NCBI GenBank assembly: GCA_026770585.1
Contig: MU646677.1
Coordinates: 200,876-210,875 of the forward strand
DNA from: Baffinella frigidus
Taxonomy: Eukaryota; Cryptophyceae; Cryptomonadales; Baffinellaceae
DNA length: 10,000 nt
Direction: 5' to 3'
In this document: one piece after another, positions 1 through 6,292 of the stretch
How the letters are laid out: every line of letters starts with the position of its first letter
Position numbering within the stretch: the first letter of the stretch is position 1
Notes under the pieces: generated by a model
Database searches by the model: none
What the model saw: only the letters and a program-made list of their open reading frames with translations
What the model was told of the DNA's origin: nothing
Made by a program: the position numbers and the translations under genes

Positions 1-120
1 GGGGTAGTTAGGCATACGGCATTGCCTAGGACCTCCTACCGTAGGCCGAGGGATCCTAGGACCAAAAAGTCTCGGCCTACGGTAGGAGGTCCTAGGCAAT
101 GCCGTAGGTCCAACTACCCC
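1..120. mobile_element. 120-bp foldback hairpin, possibly a miniature element
   Basis: Bases 1-50 are the reverse complement of 71-120 with 47 of 50 positions pairing; the three mismatches cluster at positions 10-14. The loop is the 20 bases 51-70. The outer ends are GGGGTAGTT and AACTACCCC. The arms contain the CCTAGGACC and CCTACCGTAGG motifs that recur in other inverted repeats of this window. The window begins at the first paired base, so the true left boundary and any target-site duplication are not visible. Arms this similar suggest a recent origin or gene conversion. No coding capacity. Confidence 0.75.
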
Positions 121-338
121 ATTTTCAGGCCGTTACCCTATTAACGCCCATCTTGCGTTAGGACATTCCTCTCGAGCAGCACACTCCACTACCAGGCCGG
201 ATATTTTGCAAAAGTCAATCCACCCACAAATTGTGTCGACTGAGAAACGAGGTACCCGTAATGGGTACTTCTTTACTACACATTCGCAGGTGAGTTGACT
301 AAAACAAAAACTCCGCCCTGGCAGTGCAATCCCGTGTA
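121..338. other. gene-free spacer with one small hairpin
   Basis: No credible coding frame on either strand. The only structure I see is a short hairpin, GTACCC at 252-257 and GGGTAC at 263-268, around a 5-base loop. Open frames here have no recognisable protein content. Confidence 0.6.
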
Positions 339-395
339 GGTGTAAAGCAGCTCTCTGCGGTGTAAAGTAACTCAGGTGTAAAGTCACTCTCTGCG
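339..395 (+). repeat. three short direct repeats, GGTGTAAAG core
   Basis: GGTGTAAAG occurs at 339-347, 359-367 and 375-383. The first and third copies are followed by a similar CTCTCTGCG tail; the middle copy is shorter (16 bp against about 20). It looks like a small degenerate tandem repeat. No function is evident. Confidence 0.6.
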
Positions 396-418
396 CCCGC
401 GGGCTACCCAAGCACATC

Positions 419-630
419 CCACTCGAGGCTGGAAGAGGGGGTATTTTAAATGTGGGGTTGTTAAATTTAGTACCAGTCACGGGCATGCTTGGTCACGTAG
501 CTCAAGTTATAACTTGAGCTACGTGACCACATGCCCCTATTTGCATAAAAATTACTGCACATTTCTTTCCCCCCCTTCACTTGTAAAAGAATGACTGTTT
601 TAAAATAGTCACACTTCTAGCCTCGAGTGG
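419..630. mobile_element. ~212-bp degenerate foldback element with a perfect palindromic centre
   Basis: The outer ends 419-435 and 614-630 are inverted repeats (CCACTCGAGGCT.GAAG, 16 of 17). TATTTTAAA recurs in both arms. The middle is a perfect 38-base palindrome at 491-528 (half: GGTCACGTAGCTCAAGTTA), extended by GGGCATG at 481-487 and CATGCCC at 530-536. The regions between ends and centre are diverged and of unequal length. ATC lies directly outside both ends (416-418, 631-633) and could be a 3-bp target duplication, though three bases match by chance easily. It contains no gene, so it would be a non-autonomous element. Superfamily unassigned. Confidence 0.6.
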
Positions 631-649
631 ATCTGCACACAGGAACATC

Positions 650-783
650 GTGCGTGAGCATGCCCATTCCATGGGCATGCTCACACGTTTGACCATGAAC
701 GCCCAAGGGAAGGAGCCCACGCGTGAGCACCCTAAGGTGCCCACGCGTGAACGCTTTTTGCATGAGTGCGTGAGCATGCCCAT
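650..783. repeat. hairpin plus GCGTGAGCATGCCCAT direct repeats
   Basis: GTGAGCATGCCCAT at 654-667 pairs perfectly with 671-684 around a 3-base loop; CGTG/CACG outside extend it to 650-688 with one mismatch. The sequence GCGTGAGCATGCCCAT returns at 768-783 in direct orientation. Between them, CACGCGTG occurs twice around a GCACC...GGTGC mini-hairpin (about 718-739). It is a cluster of related short inverted and direct repeats with no gene. Confidence 0.65.
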
Positions 784-806
784 CCCAGCGCTCGTCCTGC
801 CTCATT

Positions 807-933
807 CCACGCCAGATTGCAGGAGGGTGGTGACTGTCTTAACACCGTACCCTGGTGCGGTGTTTGACTTTTGGAAACAACGGCCTTCAGGGGAAATTGC
901 CTTTCGGCGACACCTTCCTGGAATCTGGCGTGG
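807..933. repeat. 127-bp inverted repeat with inner hairpin
   Basis: 807-829 (starting CCACGCCAGATT) is the reverse complement of 911-933 with 21 of 23 matching. Inside, AACACCG at 841-847 pairs with CGGTGTT at 858-864. The whole is a compact foldback of the same style as its neighbours. I see no duplicated target site and no reading frame of interest. Confidence 0.6.
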
Positions 934-981
934 TTAACACTCTCCGGCATTTCTGGGAGACATTCCAGATATTTGACAAAA

Positions 982-1023
982 TATGAAAGTTGATTCTCGC
1001 CCGGGCGAGAGACAACTTTCATA
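982..1023. repeat. 42-base near-perfect hairpin
   Basis: TATGAAAGTTG at 982-992 pairs with CAACTTTCATA at 1013-1023; the centre CTCGCCCGGGCGAG is perfectly self-complementary. The two 21-base halves differ at only two positions, so the structure has effectively no loop. No T-tract follows, so it does not resemble a terminator. Confidence 0.7.
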
Positions 1024-1040
1024 GGATAACGGACTGAAAA

Positions 1041-1083
1041 GCGGGTAGTCAGGCCTACGGTAGGCCGTAGGGCCCCTGGGACC
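1041..1083 (+). repeat. degenerate single-arm copy of the window-start hairpin family
   Basis: The segment reads GCGGGTAGTCAGGCCTACGG at its start, close to the outer end of the 1-120 hairpin (GGGGTAGTTAGGCATACGG), and then GGCCCCTGGGACC, a degraded form of the family's CCTAGGACC block. No matching second arm lies nearby, so this may be half an element or a decayed copy. Confidence 0.45.
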
Positions 1084-1136
1084 TGGTTTTTCGTAGTCTA
1101 GATGCGATCCTTCGAACGTTACTACAGCCGTTGATT

Positions 1137-1175
1137 CGTATCGTCGGTGTGTCCAGCACGGGGTGAGAATTCCAA
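1137..1175 (+). repeat. 39-bp direct repeat, left copy
   Basis: Matches 2422-2460 with 37 of 39 bases (core GTGTGTCCAGCACGGGGTGA). The two copies bracket about 1.25 kb that includes a pair of inverted arms (1206-1266 and 2159-2229). It is too short for a typical LTR. It could be the border of a dispersed repeat or a segmental duplication. Confidence 0.7.
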
Positions 1176-1205
1176 CAGATCATGCTTACCACACGGTACA
1201 TGTGA

Positions 1206-1266
1206 GTACGAAGCTTCAAACGAGATTTGCGAGAAAACCGACCACCAGGCGGCGGTGGGAAGAAAT
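1206..1266 (+). repeat. left arm of a ~1-kb inverted-repeat structure
   Basis: This arm (starting GTACGAAGCTTCAAACGA) matches the reverse complement of 2159-2229. A stretch of about 18 bases, ATTTGCGAGAAAACCGACCA, is identical, as is GGCGGTGGGAAGAAAT at the inner end; an indel of about a dozen bases separates the two matches. The arms face each other around roughly 0.9 kb of anonymous sequence. Confidence 0.65.
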
Positions 1267-2158
1267 ATATGGCAGCGAAAAGTGCTTATTACCGAAAACC
1301 TTCTGCGCGATGATCAATTGGATGAAGTTGAGCGGAGCAGGGTTCTGATGTACAGATCAATGACCAACTTTTCGCGGCGCATCTTTTGGGCTAATATATT
1401 CCTGTGCGATTCTGCCTGTAAAGACTGATACCCGACACTGCCATTTCCCACCCAAATCATATATTTCAGAGCTCAATCAGCGCGCTCCCCGCTCTCTCCC
1501 GCCCTATCCGCGCGCGGCACCGCATGCAAAGGGGAAGAACTAGAGCAGGCAAGAGACTCGAGGCGCGGAAGAGCGAGCAGCCCCGCATTTATTCATCACT
1601 CAGCCGAAATTCACCGTCTCCCACCTGACCTATGCACATGTCTCCTCATTTTCTCTGCTCTAGTCGCCTCGTCGCTGCGAATTCGAGCGCCATGCATCTG
1701 TAGAGCCTCAGCTATTGCTCGACGATGTCCCCGGGCCGGTGCCCCGTCGCCCACTCGGCGTGTGAGCCGACAGCCGGCCAGGATCCTCCTCATCTGTCCA
1801 GCGCGCCTGGAAATCAGAATCCTGGCCTTTATCCGCGCATCAGTGGCGCCTCGACGCTCGCAAGGTGCCAATGGGCTTGCCTCAACACTAGTCTGCCCTG
1901 CAAGTGGAGGGTCATGCCGCTGCCCGCCCCTCCGCTGCCGGAATTGGCCGCCCAGACCCCGGATTCTCGACCATGGAATAGGTATGGAAGAGCCAACAAG
2001 GACCAGCAATGCGAGCAGGGGCGCGCGAACGCGGGATCTGACCTCATGAAGAGGAGCCCCTCGACGCGCCGGATCCGCACAGCCCTTGACCGCCTGGATC
2101 GGCGGGGCCCTTCAAGCCCTTCCCCCCGCCCCAGCGCCGAAAATCGAGCCCATTTTTG
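1267..2158. other. GC-rich core between inverted arms, no recognisable gene
   Basis: Overlapping frames of 95-165 codons exist on both strands (for example 1725-2159 + and 1829-2326 -). They are rich in Arg, Pro, Ser and Ala, have no motif I recognise, and overlap one another in ways typical of chance frames in GC-rich DNA. The minus-strand frame also runs through the right arm of the inverted repeat, so it encodes repeat sequence. If this is an element, its core carries no visible transposase. Confidence 0.5.
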
Positions 2159-2229
2159 ATTTCTTCCCACCGCCGGAATTGGAGCCCTTTTGGTCGGTTT
2201 TCTCGCAAATATCGTTTGCAGCTTCGTAC
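2159..2229 (-). repeat. right arm of the ~1-kb inverted-repeat structure
   Basis: Reverse complement of 1206-1266 with a few substitutions and one indel. It ends in the GTACGAAGCTTCGTAC palindrome. The arm similarity is clear but less than that of the young hairpins elsewhere in the window, so this structure is older. Confidence 0.65.
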
Positions 2230-2264
2230 GAAGCTTCGTACGAGCTCGTACGAGGAGCTCGTAC
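2226..2264. repeat. overlapping palindromes built on GTACGA
   Basis: Three self-complementary units overlap by sharing GTAC: GTACGAAGCTTCGTAC (2226-2241), GTACGAGCTCGTAC (2238-2251) and GTACGAGGAGCTCGTAC (2248-2264, 7-base arms with a 3-base loop). They sit at the outer end of the right arm of the inverted-repeat structure. Confidence 0.7.
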
Positions 2265-2317
2265 ATCCCGAGGTCGGGGTGGGGGTGAAAATTCTTTCGT
2301 GTCATAATGCACCAGTC

Positions 2318-2332
2318 CTTATCCATCGGTTA
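2318..2332 (+). repeat. CTTATCCATCGGTTA direct repeat, copy 1
   Basis: Identical to the 15 bases at 2576-2590; both are preceded within about 20-30 bases by TCGTGT. The second copy lies in the leader of the CDS at 2798. It may be a fragment of a larger decayed duplication. Close by, GTACATG 2378-2384 and CATGTAC 2390-2396 form a small hairpin. Confidence 0.5.
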
Positions 2333-2421
2333 CCGGTTTTCTTGGTCTTTTCCGGTGTCACGAGTGATTACCTATCGGTACATGTCTGTCATGTACATAC
2401 AGCCGTCTACTAGTCAAAAGC

Positions 2422-2460
2422 CGTATCGTCAGTGTGTCCAGCACGGGGTGAAAATTCCAA
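2422..2460 (+). repeat. 39-bp direct repeat, right copy
   Basis: Second copy of the repeat at 1137-1175, same orientation, two mismatches. It is followed at once by a nine-A run and an A-rich stretch to about 2511. An A-rich tail after a dispersed repeat can mark a retroposed sequence, but the other copy lacks one. Confidence 0.7.
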
Positions 2461-2700
2461 AAAAAAACTCGGGCAGCGATCCAAAACACCGTGAAAAAAA
2501 AGGCGAAAAAAACTTGATACAACCCCTTCCTTCGTCGTAAAGTGGTTTTCGTGTGACCAGCAGCCGAGAATAATACTTATCCATCGGTTATTTGTGCACG
2601 TCGTTGGTGCACAAGGATGCACACACATGGCACAAACAGGAGGCGGGACTTCCAAAAACTATCCATTGTTCCCCTGAGAGTTTTTACGGCCATTTTTTAG
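2461..2700. other. gene-free upstream region of the CDS
   Basis: A-rich at the left. It holds the second CTTATCCATCGGTTA copy (2576-2590) and a hairpin of TTGTGCAC 2592-2599 with GTGCACAA 2607-2614. No clear TATA box or initiator is visible. A pyrimidine tract ending in AG at 2693-2700, just before an ATG, has the look of a 3' splice site, but no donor could be assigned. Confidence 0.4.
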
Positions 2701-2796
2701 ATGGACACGGTTACCCAACCTGTATTTATCGTACAAGACTCCTTCCCAACCGAAATCGAAAGACGAAAAAGGAGACGAGCCCACAGCCAAGGATGA
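2701..2796 (+). CDS. 31-codon upstream ORF or displaced N-terminal exon
   Basis: The frame starts at ATG 2701 and stops at TGA 2794-2796, one base before the start codon of the main CDS. The peptide has a hydrophobic-to-basic layout, with ERRKRRRAH near its end, unlike random translation. Three readings are possible: a regulatory uORF; a true N-terminus separated from the main frame by a one-base sequencing error; or chance. The main frame itself is open upstream to 2678 without an ATG, so the start at 2798 is not certain. A second tiny ORF, ATGAAATGA at 2793-2801, overlaps the main start codon. Confidence 0.3.
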   Translation: MDTVTQPVFIVQDSFPTEIERRKRRRAHSQG

Positions 2797-2797
2797 A

Positions 2798-3884
2798 ATG
2801 ACGGGGGCGGCGGCTGGGACGTGGGCCTGCGTTTTCAAGGAGCAGGAGGTAGTGGAGGGAGATGACACCAGCGACACGACCAGCCAGTCGCTGGAGAGCC
2901 GGCAGCCCAAGATCCAATCGAGCGAGGGGGACGAGACGGAGGCGACTGAGGCGTCGTGGGAGAATGGGAGGAGACGCGCCACGCTCAGCAAGGATCAGGC
3001 GGCCTTGATATACGTGCTGCGTCCATGGCAGGAGGAAAACCCCTACACCGGCCACGTGGCGGTCGGCAACGCTCAGATGCTCTCCAAGTGGTTCGGCGTG
3101 ACCCCCAAGGCTGTGCGCGACGTGTGGAGCCGCCGGACGTGGGCACACGCGACGGGCGAGCACATCCCTGCCTCGGTGCTCGACGCGCTGCCAAAGATGT
3201 TGGAGCAGCTGCAGCAGGAGGCAGGCAGCGGCGTTGTGGTCCGCCGGTCCACGCGCCCGACAGGCTCCAAGGACGTGAATCTGCGGCGTCGCGTCGCGAT
3301 GAAGGTGCCCTACAACTTGGTGCTCGAGAACGGCGTGACCGAGACCGGCATGCAGACGGGCATGTCGCGAGAAGCCGTCCACGCCGCCATGTTCCCCATG
3401 CTCAAAGCCGAGCAGCACATCCCCTCCATCGAGCCCATGGCGGCGCGCGGCCGCTCCCATTCTGATCCCTCCACCGGCTCGGATGGGTCCTCGCGCCCCC
3501 GCCACTCCCCGGAAGGCGACACACTCGACTTTCTCTCCGGCAAACGGTTGCACGAGGCGTCGAGCGGCTCCGCGTCTTCGGCCTCTGTGGCGGAACCGAA
3601 GCAGCTCGCGGACGGCACGTGGAGCAACGCGGTGCCGTCCCCGGACGGGCAGGACCGTGAGAGGCGCGGTTCTTCGCACGCCGGGCGCAACTTCCCCTCC
3701 TTCCTCTCCCGCGAGGAGGCGGCGGCGCAGCTGCACCAGTACCCGCGACACCAACAACACCAACCGTATCACCAACGCCGACACCACCAACAGTATCAAC
3801 ACGAACAGCAGCCGCACCAGCTCCAGCACCCGCACCAGCAGGACCAGCACCAACAACACCAGCACCAGCACCAGCATCAGCACC

Positions 3885-3915
<31 letters not shown>

Positions 3916-4026
3916 ACAAGAACAGCAGCAGCACCAGCACCATCACCGTCACCAGCACCAGCACCAGCACCAGCACCGTCACCAGCAACCGCACCAGCAC
4001 CAGCATCAGCAACAAGACCGCCACCA

Positions 4027-4058
<32 letters not shown>

Positions 4059-4252
4059 GGCACCAGCATCACGACCACCGCCAGCAGCTGCACCATCACC
4101 GGCACGACGAGCACGCGGGCGGCAGGGGCGCGCCGCTGCGCGCCTCCGCGCCGCAAACCACGGCGCGGGGGGGGGGCTACCAGGGGTATCCTGGCGGAGC
4201 TTGGGGGGGGGGGCAGATGGCTGCGTATGGACAGGGTTTTGGCGCGTGGTAG
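2798..4252 (+). CDS. HTH-like domain protein with long His/Gln tract
   Basis: This is the only convincing gene in the window: 484 residues, no intron visible, TAG stop at 4250-4252. Residues 1-60 are acidic and low in complexity. Residues 61-118 form a compact, presumably helical block: LSKDQAALIYVLRP (63-76), then FGVTPKAVRDVWSRRTW (99-115). 'VTPKAVRDVW' has the spacing of the second and third helices of a helix-turn-helix. From memory, similar 'V.P..VRDIW.RRTW' blocks occur in many uncharacterised stramenopile and haptophyte proteins, but I cannot run the search. A basic patch (NLRRRVAMK, 161-169) and a folded-looking stretch to about 215 follow. Then come a Ser/Pro/Arg linker, a His/Gln tract (about 311-440), and a Gly/Tyr/Gln-rich tail (457-484). 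A nuclear DNA-binding or scaffold role is plausible but inferred. The opposite strand also has long open frames across this region; these are products of the CAC/CAG repeat and GC bias. Start site uncertain (see the upstream ORF). Confidence 0.75.
3728..4117 (+). repeat. CAC/CAG trinucleotide tract encoding poly-His/Gln
   Basis: About 390 bp of interspersed CAG, CAA and CAC codons give alternating HQ dipeptides and runs of Q. The longest nearly pure CAG stretch is near 4029-4056. The frame stays open throughout, and scattered CAA and CGT/CGG codons break the repeat. Tracts of this kind expand and contract by slippage, and their proteins often form low-complexity assemblies. It also explains the Val/Leu-rich and Ala/Gly-rich open frames on the minus strand, which I do not annotate as genes. 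Confidence 0.85.
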
Positions 4253-4457
4253 GAGGTGTGCGCGCTCGGGCGGTAGTCTTGGGTGAGGTTAGATGAGCCG
4301 CGCAGAGGGTGGTTGCGTAGGCTGTACCTGCTGGCACGGAGTGAATCCGTTCCAAACAAAGAGTCCGTGCCTTGGGGTACCCCCCCTCCTCTTGAGAGTG
4401 ACTGACTCCAGGCTGTCAACTTGGGAAAAGCCAGCCAACCCGACTGAGGCAGAGCTG
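4253..4457. other. 3' flank of the CDS, no gene
   Basis: No AATAAA lies within 200 bp of the stop codon. GGCACGGA at 4333-4340 pairs with TCCGTGCC at 4364-4371, with weak outer pairing GTACC/GGTAC. A C-run lies at 4380-4386. The polyadenylation site cannot be placed. Confidence 0.5.
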
Positions 4458-4562
4458 CAGGGGTACCTCGCTCATAAGAAACTGACCCCCCCCTAGGACC
4501 ACCGTGGGGCCCTGCTGTAAGGTCCTAGGAGGAGGCGGTTTCTTATGAGCGAGGTACCCCTG
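4458..4562. mobile_element. miniature inverted-repeat element, family M1 copy 1 (105 bp)
   Basis: Perfect 25-base terminal inverted repeats at 4458-4482 and 4538-4562, starting CAGGGGTACCTCGCTCATAA. Inside is a second inverted pair, CCCCCCTAGGACC and GGTCCTAGGAGG. The right flank is TA but the left is TG, so the duplication is decayed or absent. Two further copies lie at 5303 and 5542. It has no coding capacity. Ends beginning CAGGGGT resemble both pogo/Tigger-like (TA duplication) and hAT-like elements, so the superfamily is open. Confidence 0.85.
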
Positions 4563-4598
4563 TAAAAGGGTTTCTCGAAATTAAGGACGCACACCGCC

Positions 4599-4628
4599 CT
4601 AGGGTCCTACGGTAGGACCAGTCCTAGG
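4599..4628. repeat. relic of the CCTAGGAC/CCTACGGTAGG motif family
   Basis: Reads CCTAGGGTCCTACGGTAGGACC and then GTCCTAGG in the same order as the inner part of the M1 elements and of the window-start hairpin, but without terminal repeats. It may be the core of a decayed element. Confidence 0.5.
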
Positions 4629-5080
4629 AGCAACAGGGCCACAGATCTGGACTCTCCACGCTCGGCATCCAAAAGCCGCGGCAGGCCCGCCTCAGGACCA
4701 GACAATGGCTCCAACGTCCGCAAAGGGGGCAAAGGAGGCTCTCCTGGACCTGCATGGGTAGAGTCGAGGAGCTCATCCGTAGATTACCCCCAACTCCTCA
4801 AGAGTGAGGTGGGATGTGGTCTTCGACGTGAGTGTAAATAAAAGCACCAAAGCACCAAAGCCGCAGGACCACAGGAGCTCTGCCTGCGACGTGTTTACTG
4901 ATCTCGTTCACACCAAACGACGCATTTGTTCCACGAAACAGGTGGGCCAACTTCCGGTCTCCTCAAAACCGCCTTTCGGTCTCCTGTTTTCGAGGAGAGG
5001 AGATGCACCTCGGCAGAGGGTGTCTGGGGACAGGCCTATCTTGGCAGACGTGGGCTCCAGTGGCTGGCAGTGCCCACACA
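4629..5080. other. non-coding stretch with one imperfect hairpin
   Basis: No convincing gene. The 172-codon plus frame and 147-codon minus frame crossing this region also run through the 5081-5220 foldback and have no recognisable content. CTCCTCAAAAC at 4959-4969 pairs with GTTTTCGAGGAG at 4986-4997. AATAAA at 4837-4842 follows a 19-codon ORF (4705-4761) but nothing links them. The block GGCCCGCCTCAGG with GGCTCCAA recurs loosely at 4685-4713 and 5689-5717. Confidence 0.45.
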
Positions 5081-5220
5081 CCACCAACCCTAACAGCCTG
5101 GGCAAATCGGGGAAAATGGCCCCAAAACCCCCCCTGAAGGCCGTCAGATTCCGACGGCCTCCAAGGGGATTTTTGGTGTTTTTGACTTTTTCGATTTGCC
5201 CAAGTTGTGAGGGTTGGTGG
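5081..5220. mobile_element. 140-bp foldback sequence, family unassigned
   Basis: The outer 29 bases 5081-5109 (starting CCACCAACCCT) pair with 5192-5220 with about three mismatches. The arms continue with less regular pairing (C-rich against G/T-rich runs) to a strong inner stem, GGCCGTC against GACGGCC, around a 7-base loop at 5146-5152. No clear target duplication was found at the edges. The arms do not match any other repeat in the window. Confidence 0.65.
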
Positions 5221-5302
5221 CAGCTGCGGGGCAGGAATCGCAGACTCTGCCTACGCCGGGGGGAGTTCCCTGGAGGTCTTAGGGCGAGAAGCGGTTGCGG
5301 TA

Positions 5303-5420
5303 CAGGGGTACCTCGCTCATGAGAAAACGCCCGCCCGCCATGGCGCACCATAGGTCCCTAAGCATGGGCCTACTGTAGGGTCCTAAGGGGGCGCGCTTTC
5401 TTATGAGCGAGGTACCCCTG
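5303..5420. mobile_element. family M1 copy 2 (118 bp)
   Basis: Ends CAGGGGTACCTCGCTCAT and ATGAGCGAGGTACCCCTG; the arms differ at one base within the first 25. TA flanks both sides (5301-5302, 5421-5422), as expected for a TA-duplicating element. The interior again carries the family motif, here as GGTCCCTAAGCATGGGCC and CTACTGTAGGGTCCTAAG. Confidence 0.85.
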
Positions 5421-5541
5421 TAGGACCCCACGCTCCCCCCCTATGTCCCTACGGGTTGCCTACCGTAGGGTCCTAGGTCTCATCGCTTATGGGTTATTCA
5501 AACCCGCTTCTTCTGTCCATCACATCGCAGCCTAGACACTA
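5421..5541. other. 121-bp spacer between two M1 copies, with a motif relic
   Basis: Contains CCTACCGTAGGGTCCTAGG at 5459-5477, the same core motif as inside the M1 elements but without their terminal repeats. It could be the remnant of a fourth element. The last nine bases, TAGACACTA, are repeated directly after copy 3. Confidence 0.5.
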
Positions 5542-5658
5542 CAGGGGTACCTCGCTCATAAGAAAACGACCACCCCCTAGGACCGCCATAGGGCCCTAGG
5601 CATAGGGCTACTGTAGGGTCCTCGGGGGAGGAGCTTTCTTATGAGCGAGGTACCCCTG
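5542..5658. mobile_element. family M1 copy 3 (117 bp) flanked by a 9-bp direct repeat
   Basis: Same 25-base ends as copy 1. TAGACACTA occurs immediately before (5533-5541) and immediately after (5659-5667) the element. TA is the part of this shared with copy 2, but the identity here extends to nine bases, which is unexpected for a TA-duplicating family. The interior holds CCCCCTAGGACC and a slightly changed partner, GGGTCCTCGGGGG. Confidence 0.85.
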
Positions 5659-5667
5659 TAGACACTA

Positions 5668-5804
5668 GGTGTGAGGACGGGGTCCTGGACGGGCCCGCCT
5701 CAGGGGAAAAGGGCTCCAAGGGTGAGTGCTATTTCGGGGGGAAACCTCTCTAAGTAGTTGTAAGACTAGGGGACTGTAGTTGAAGAGGACCTAGCGCGAT
5801 GTGA
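5668..5804. other. spacer, nothing recognised
   Basis: No reading frame or inverted repeat of note. It leads directly into the pyrimidine microsatellite. Confidence 0.5.
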
Positions 5805-5990
5805 TCTGTCTGTCTCTCTGTCTCTCTGTCTCTCTGTCTCTCTGTCTGTCTCTCTCTCTCTCTGTCTGTCTGTCTGTCTCTCTGTCTCTCTGTCTCTCTC
5901 TCTCTCTCTGTCTGTCTCTCTGTCTCTCTGTCTCTCTGTCTGTCTCTCTCTCTCTCTCTGTCTCTCTGTCTGTCTGTCTCTCTCTCTCTC
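5805..5990 (+). repeat. CTGT/CTCT pyrimidine-rich microsatellite
   Basis: About 186 bp composed only of CT and GT dinucleotides in irregular mixtures of TCTG and TCTC. The strand is pyrimidine apart from G. Translations as Leu/Ser or Arg/Glu/Thr/Asp repeats on either strand are artefacts. It ends abruptly at ACGCGT. Confidence 0.95.
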
Positions 5991-6055
5991 ACGCGTCGTT
6001 CGGATCCGTGTGCGCATTCTTCGGGAGTTTCGCTAGTCGGGATAGTGCCTGCCGT

Positions 6056-6224
6056 GGGGTTTGGGGTTTGGGGTTTGGGGTTTAGGGTTTAGGGCTTGGG
6101 GTTCAGGGTTCAGGGTTCAGGGTTCAGGGTGTAGGGTTTAGGGTTTGGGGTTTGGGGTTTAGGGCTTGGGGTTCAGGGTTTAGGGTTTAGGGTTTAGGGT
6201 TTAGGGTTTGGGGTTTGGGGTTCG
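6056..6224 (+). repeat. telomere-like island 1, TTTAGGG/TTTGGGG/TTCAGGG heptamers
   Basis: A 7-bp period of GGG-ending units with about eight exact TTTAGGG copies, mixed with TTTGGGG, TTCAGGG and CTTGGGG variants. The G-rich strand is the plus strand throughout. TTTAGGG is the plant-type telomere unit, also used by several algal groups. The variants and the continuing sequence on both sides show an internal, degenerate array, not a chromosome end. The repeated GGG runs could form G-quadruplexes. Confidence 0.9.
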
Positions 6225-6292
6225 GACCTGGGCAGCGGCCATGCGAACGATTGTTTTCGGTTCCTTTTCTGACAACCGCTCCTCTAGCGCCT
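6225..6292. other. 68-bp unique spacer between the telomere-like islands
   Basis: Not telomere-like. It begins CGGACCTGGGCAGCGGCCATGCG, faintly similar to the GAGGACCTGGGCTGCGAAG repeat near the window end; the likeness is too short to rely on. Confidence 0.5.

Noticed and set aside
1959-2110. possible tRNA or tRNA-derived repeat (GCGAACGCGGGATCTG)
   Set aside because: No cloverleaf could be drawn and no matching acceptor stem or anticodon arm is present.
1137-2460. LTR retrotransposon
   Set aside because: The direct repeats are only 39 bp, and no reverse transcriptase, integrase, primer-binding site or polypurine tract is visible.
2726-4156. 476-codon open frame on the minus strand, Val/Leu-rich
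   Set aside because: It is the complement of the CAC/CAG tract and GC-rich CDS; the Leu/Val repeats follow directly from GTG/CTG codons opposite the His/Gln tract. The plus frame has a recognisable domain.
3402-4355. 317-codon minus frame, Ala/Gly-rich
   Set aside because: Also a shadow of the trinucleotide tract in another register.
4804-5351. 172-codon plus and 147-codon minus frames
   Set aside because: Both cross the 5081-5220 foldback, overlap each other and have no recognisable motif.
4685-5717. duplication based on GGCCCGCCTCAGG and GGCTCCAA
   Set aside because: Only two short words match, with unequal spacing; too little to claim homology.
5750-6085. Arg/Glu/Thr/Asp or Leu/Ser repeat proteins
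   Set aside because: Pure translation of the CT/GT microsatellite.
6056-6224. true chromosome end
   Set aside because: More than 3 kb of non-telomeric sequence follows on the right and the array is degenerate.
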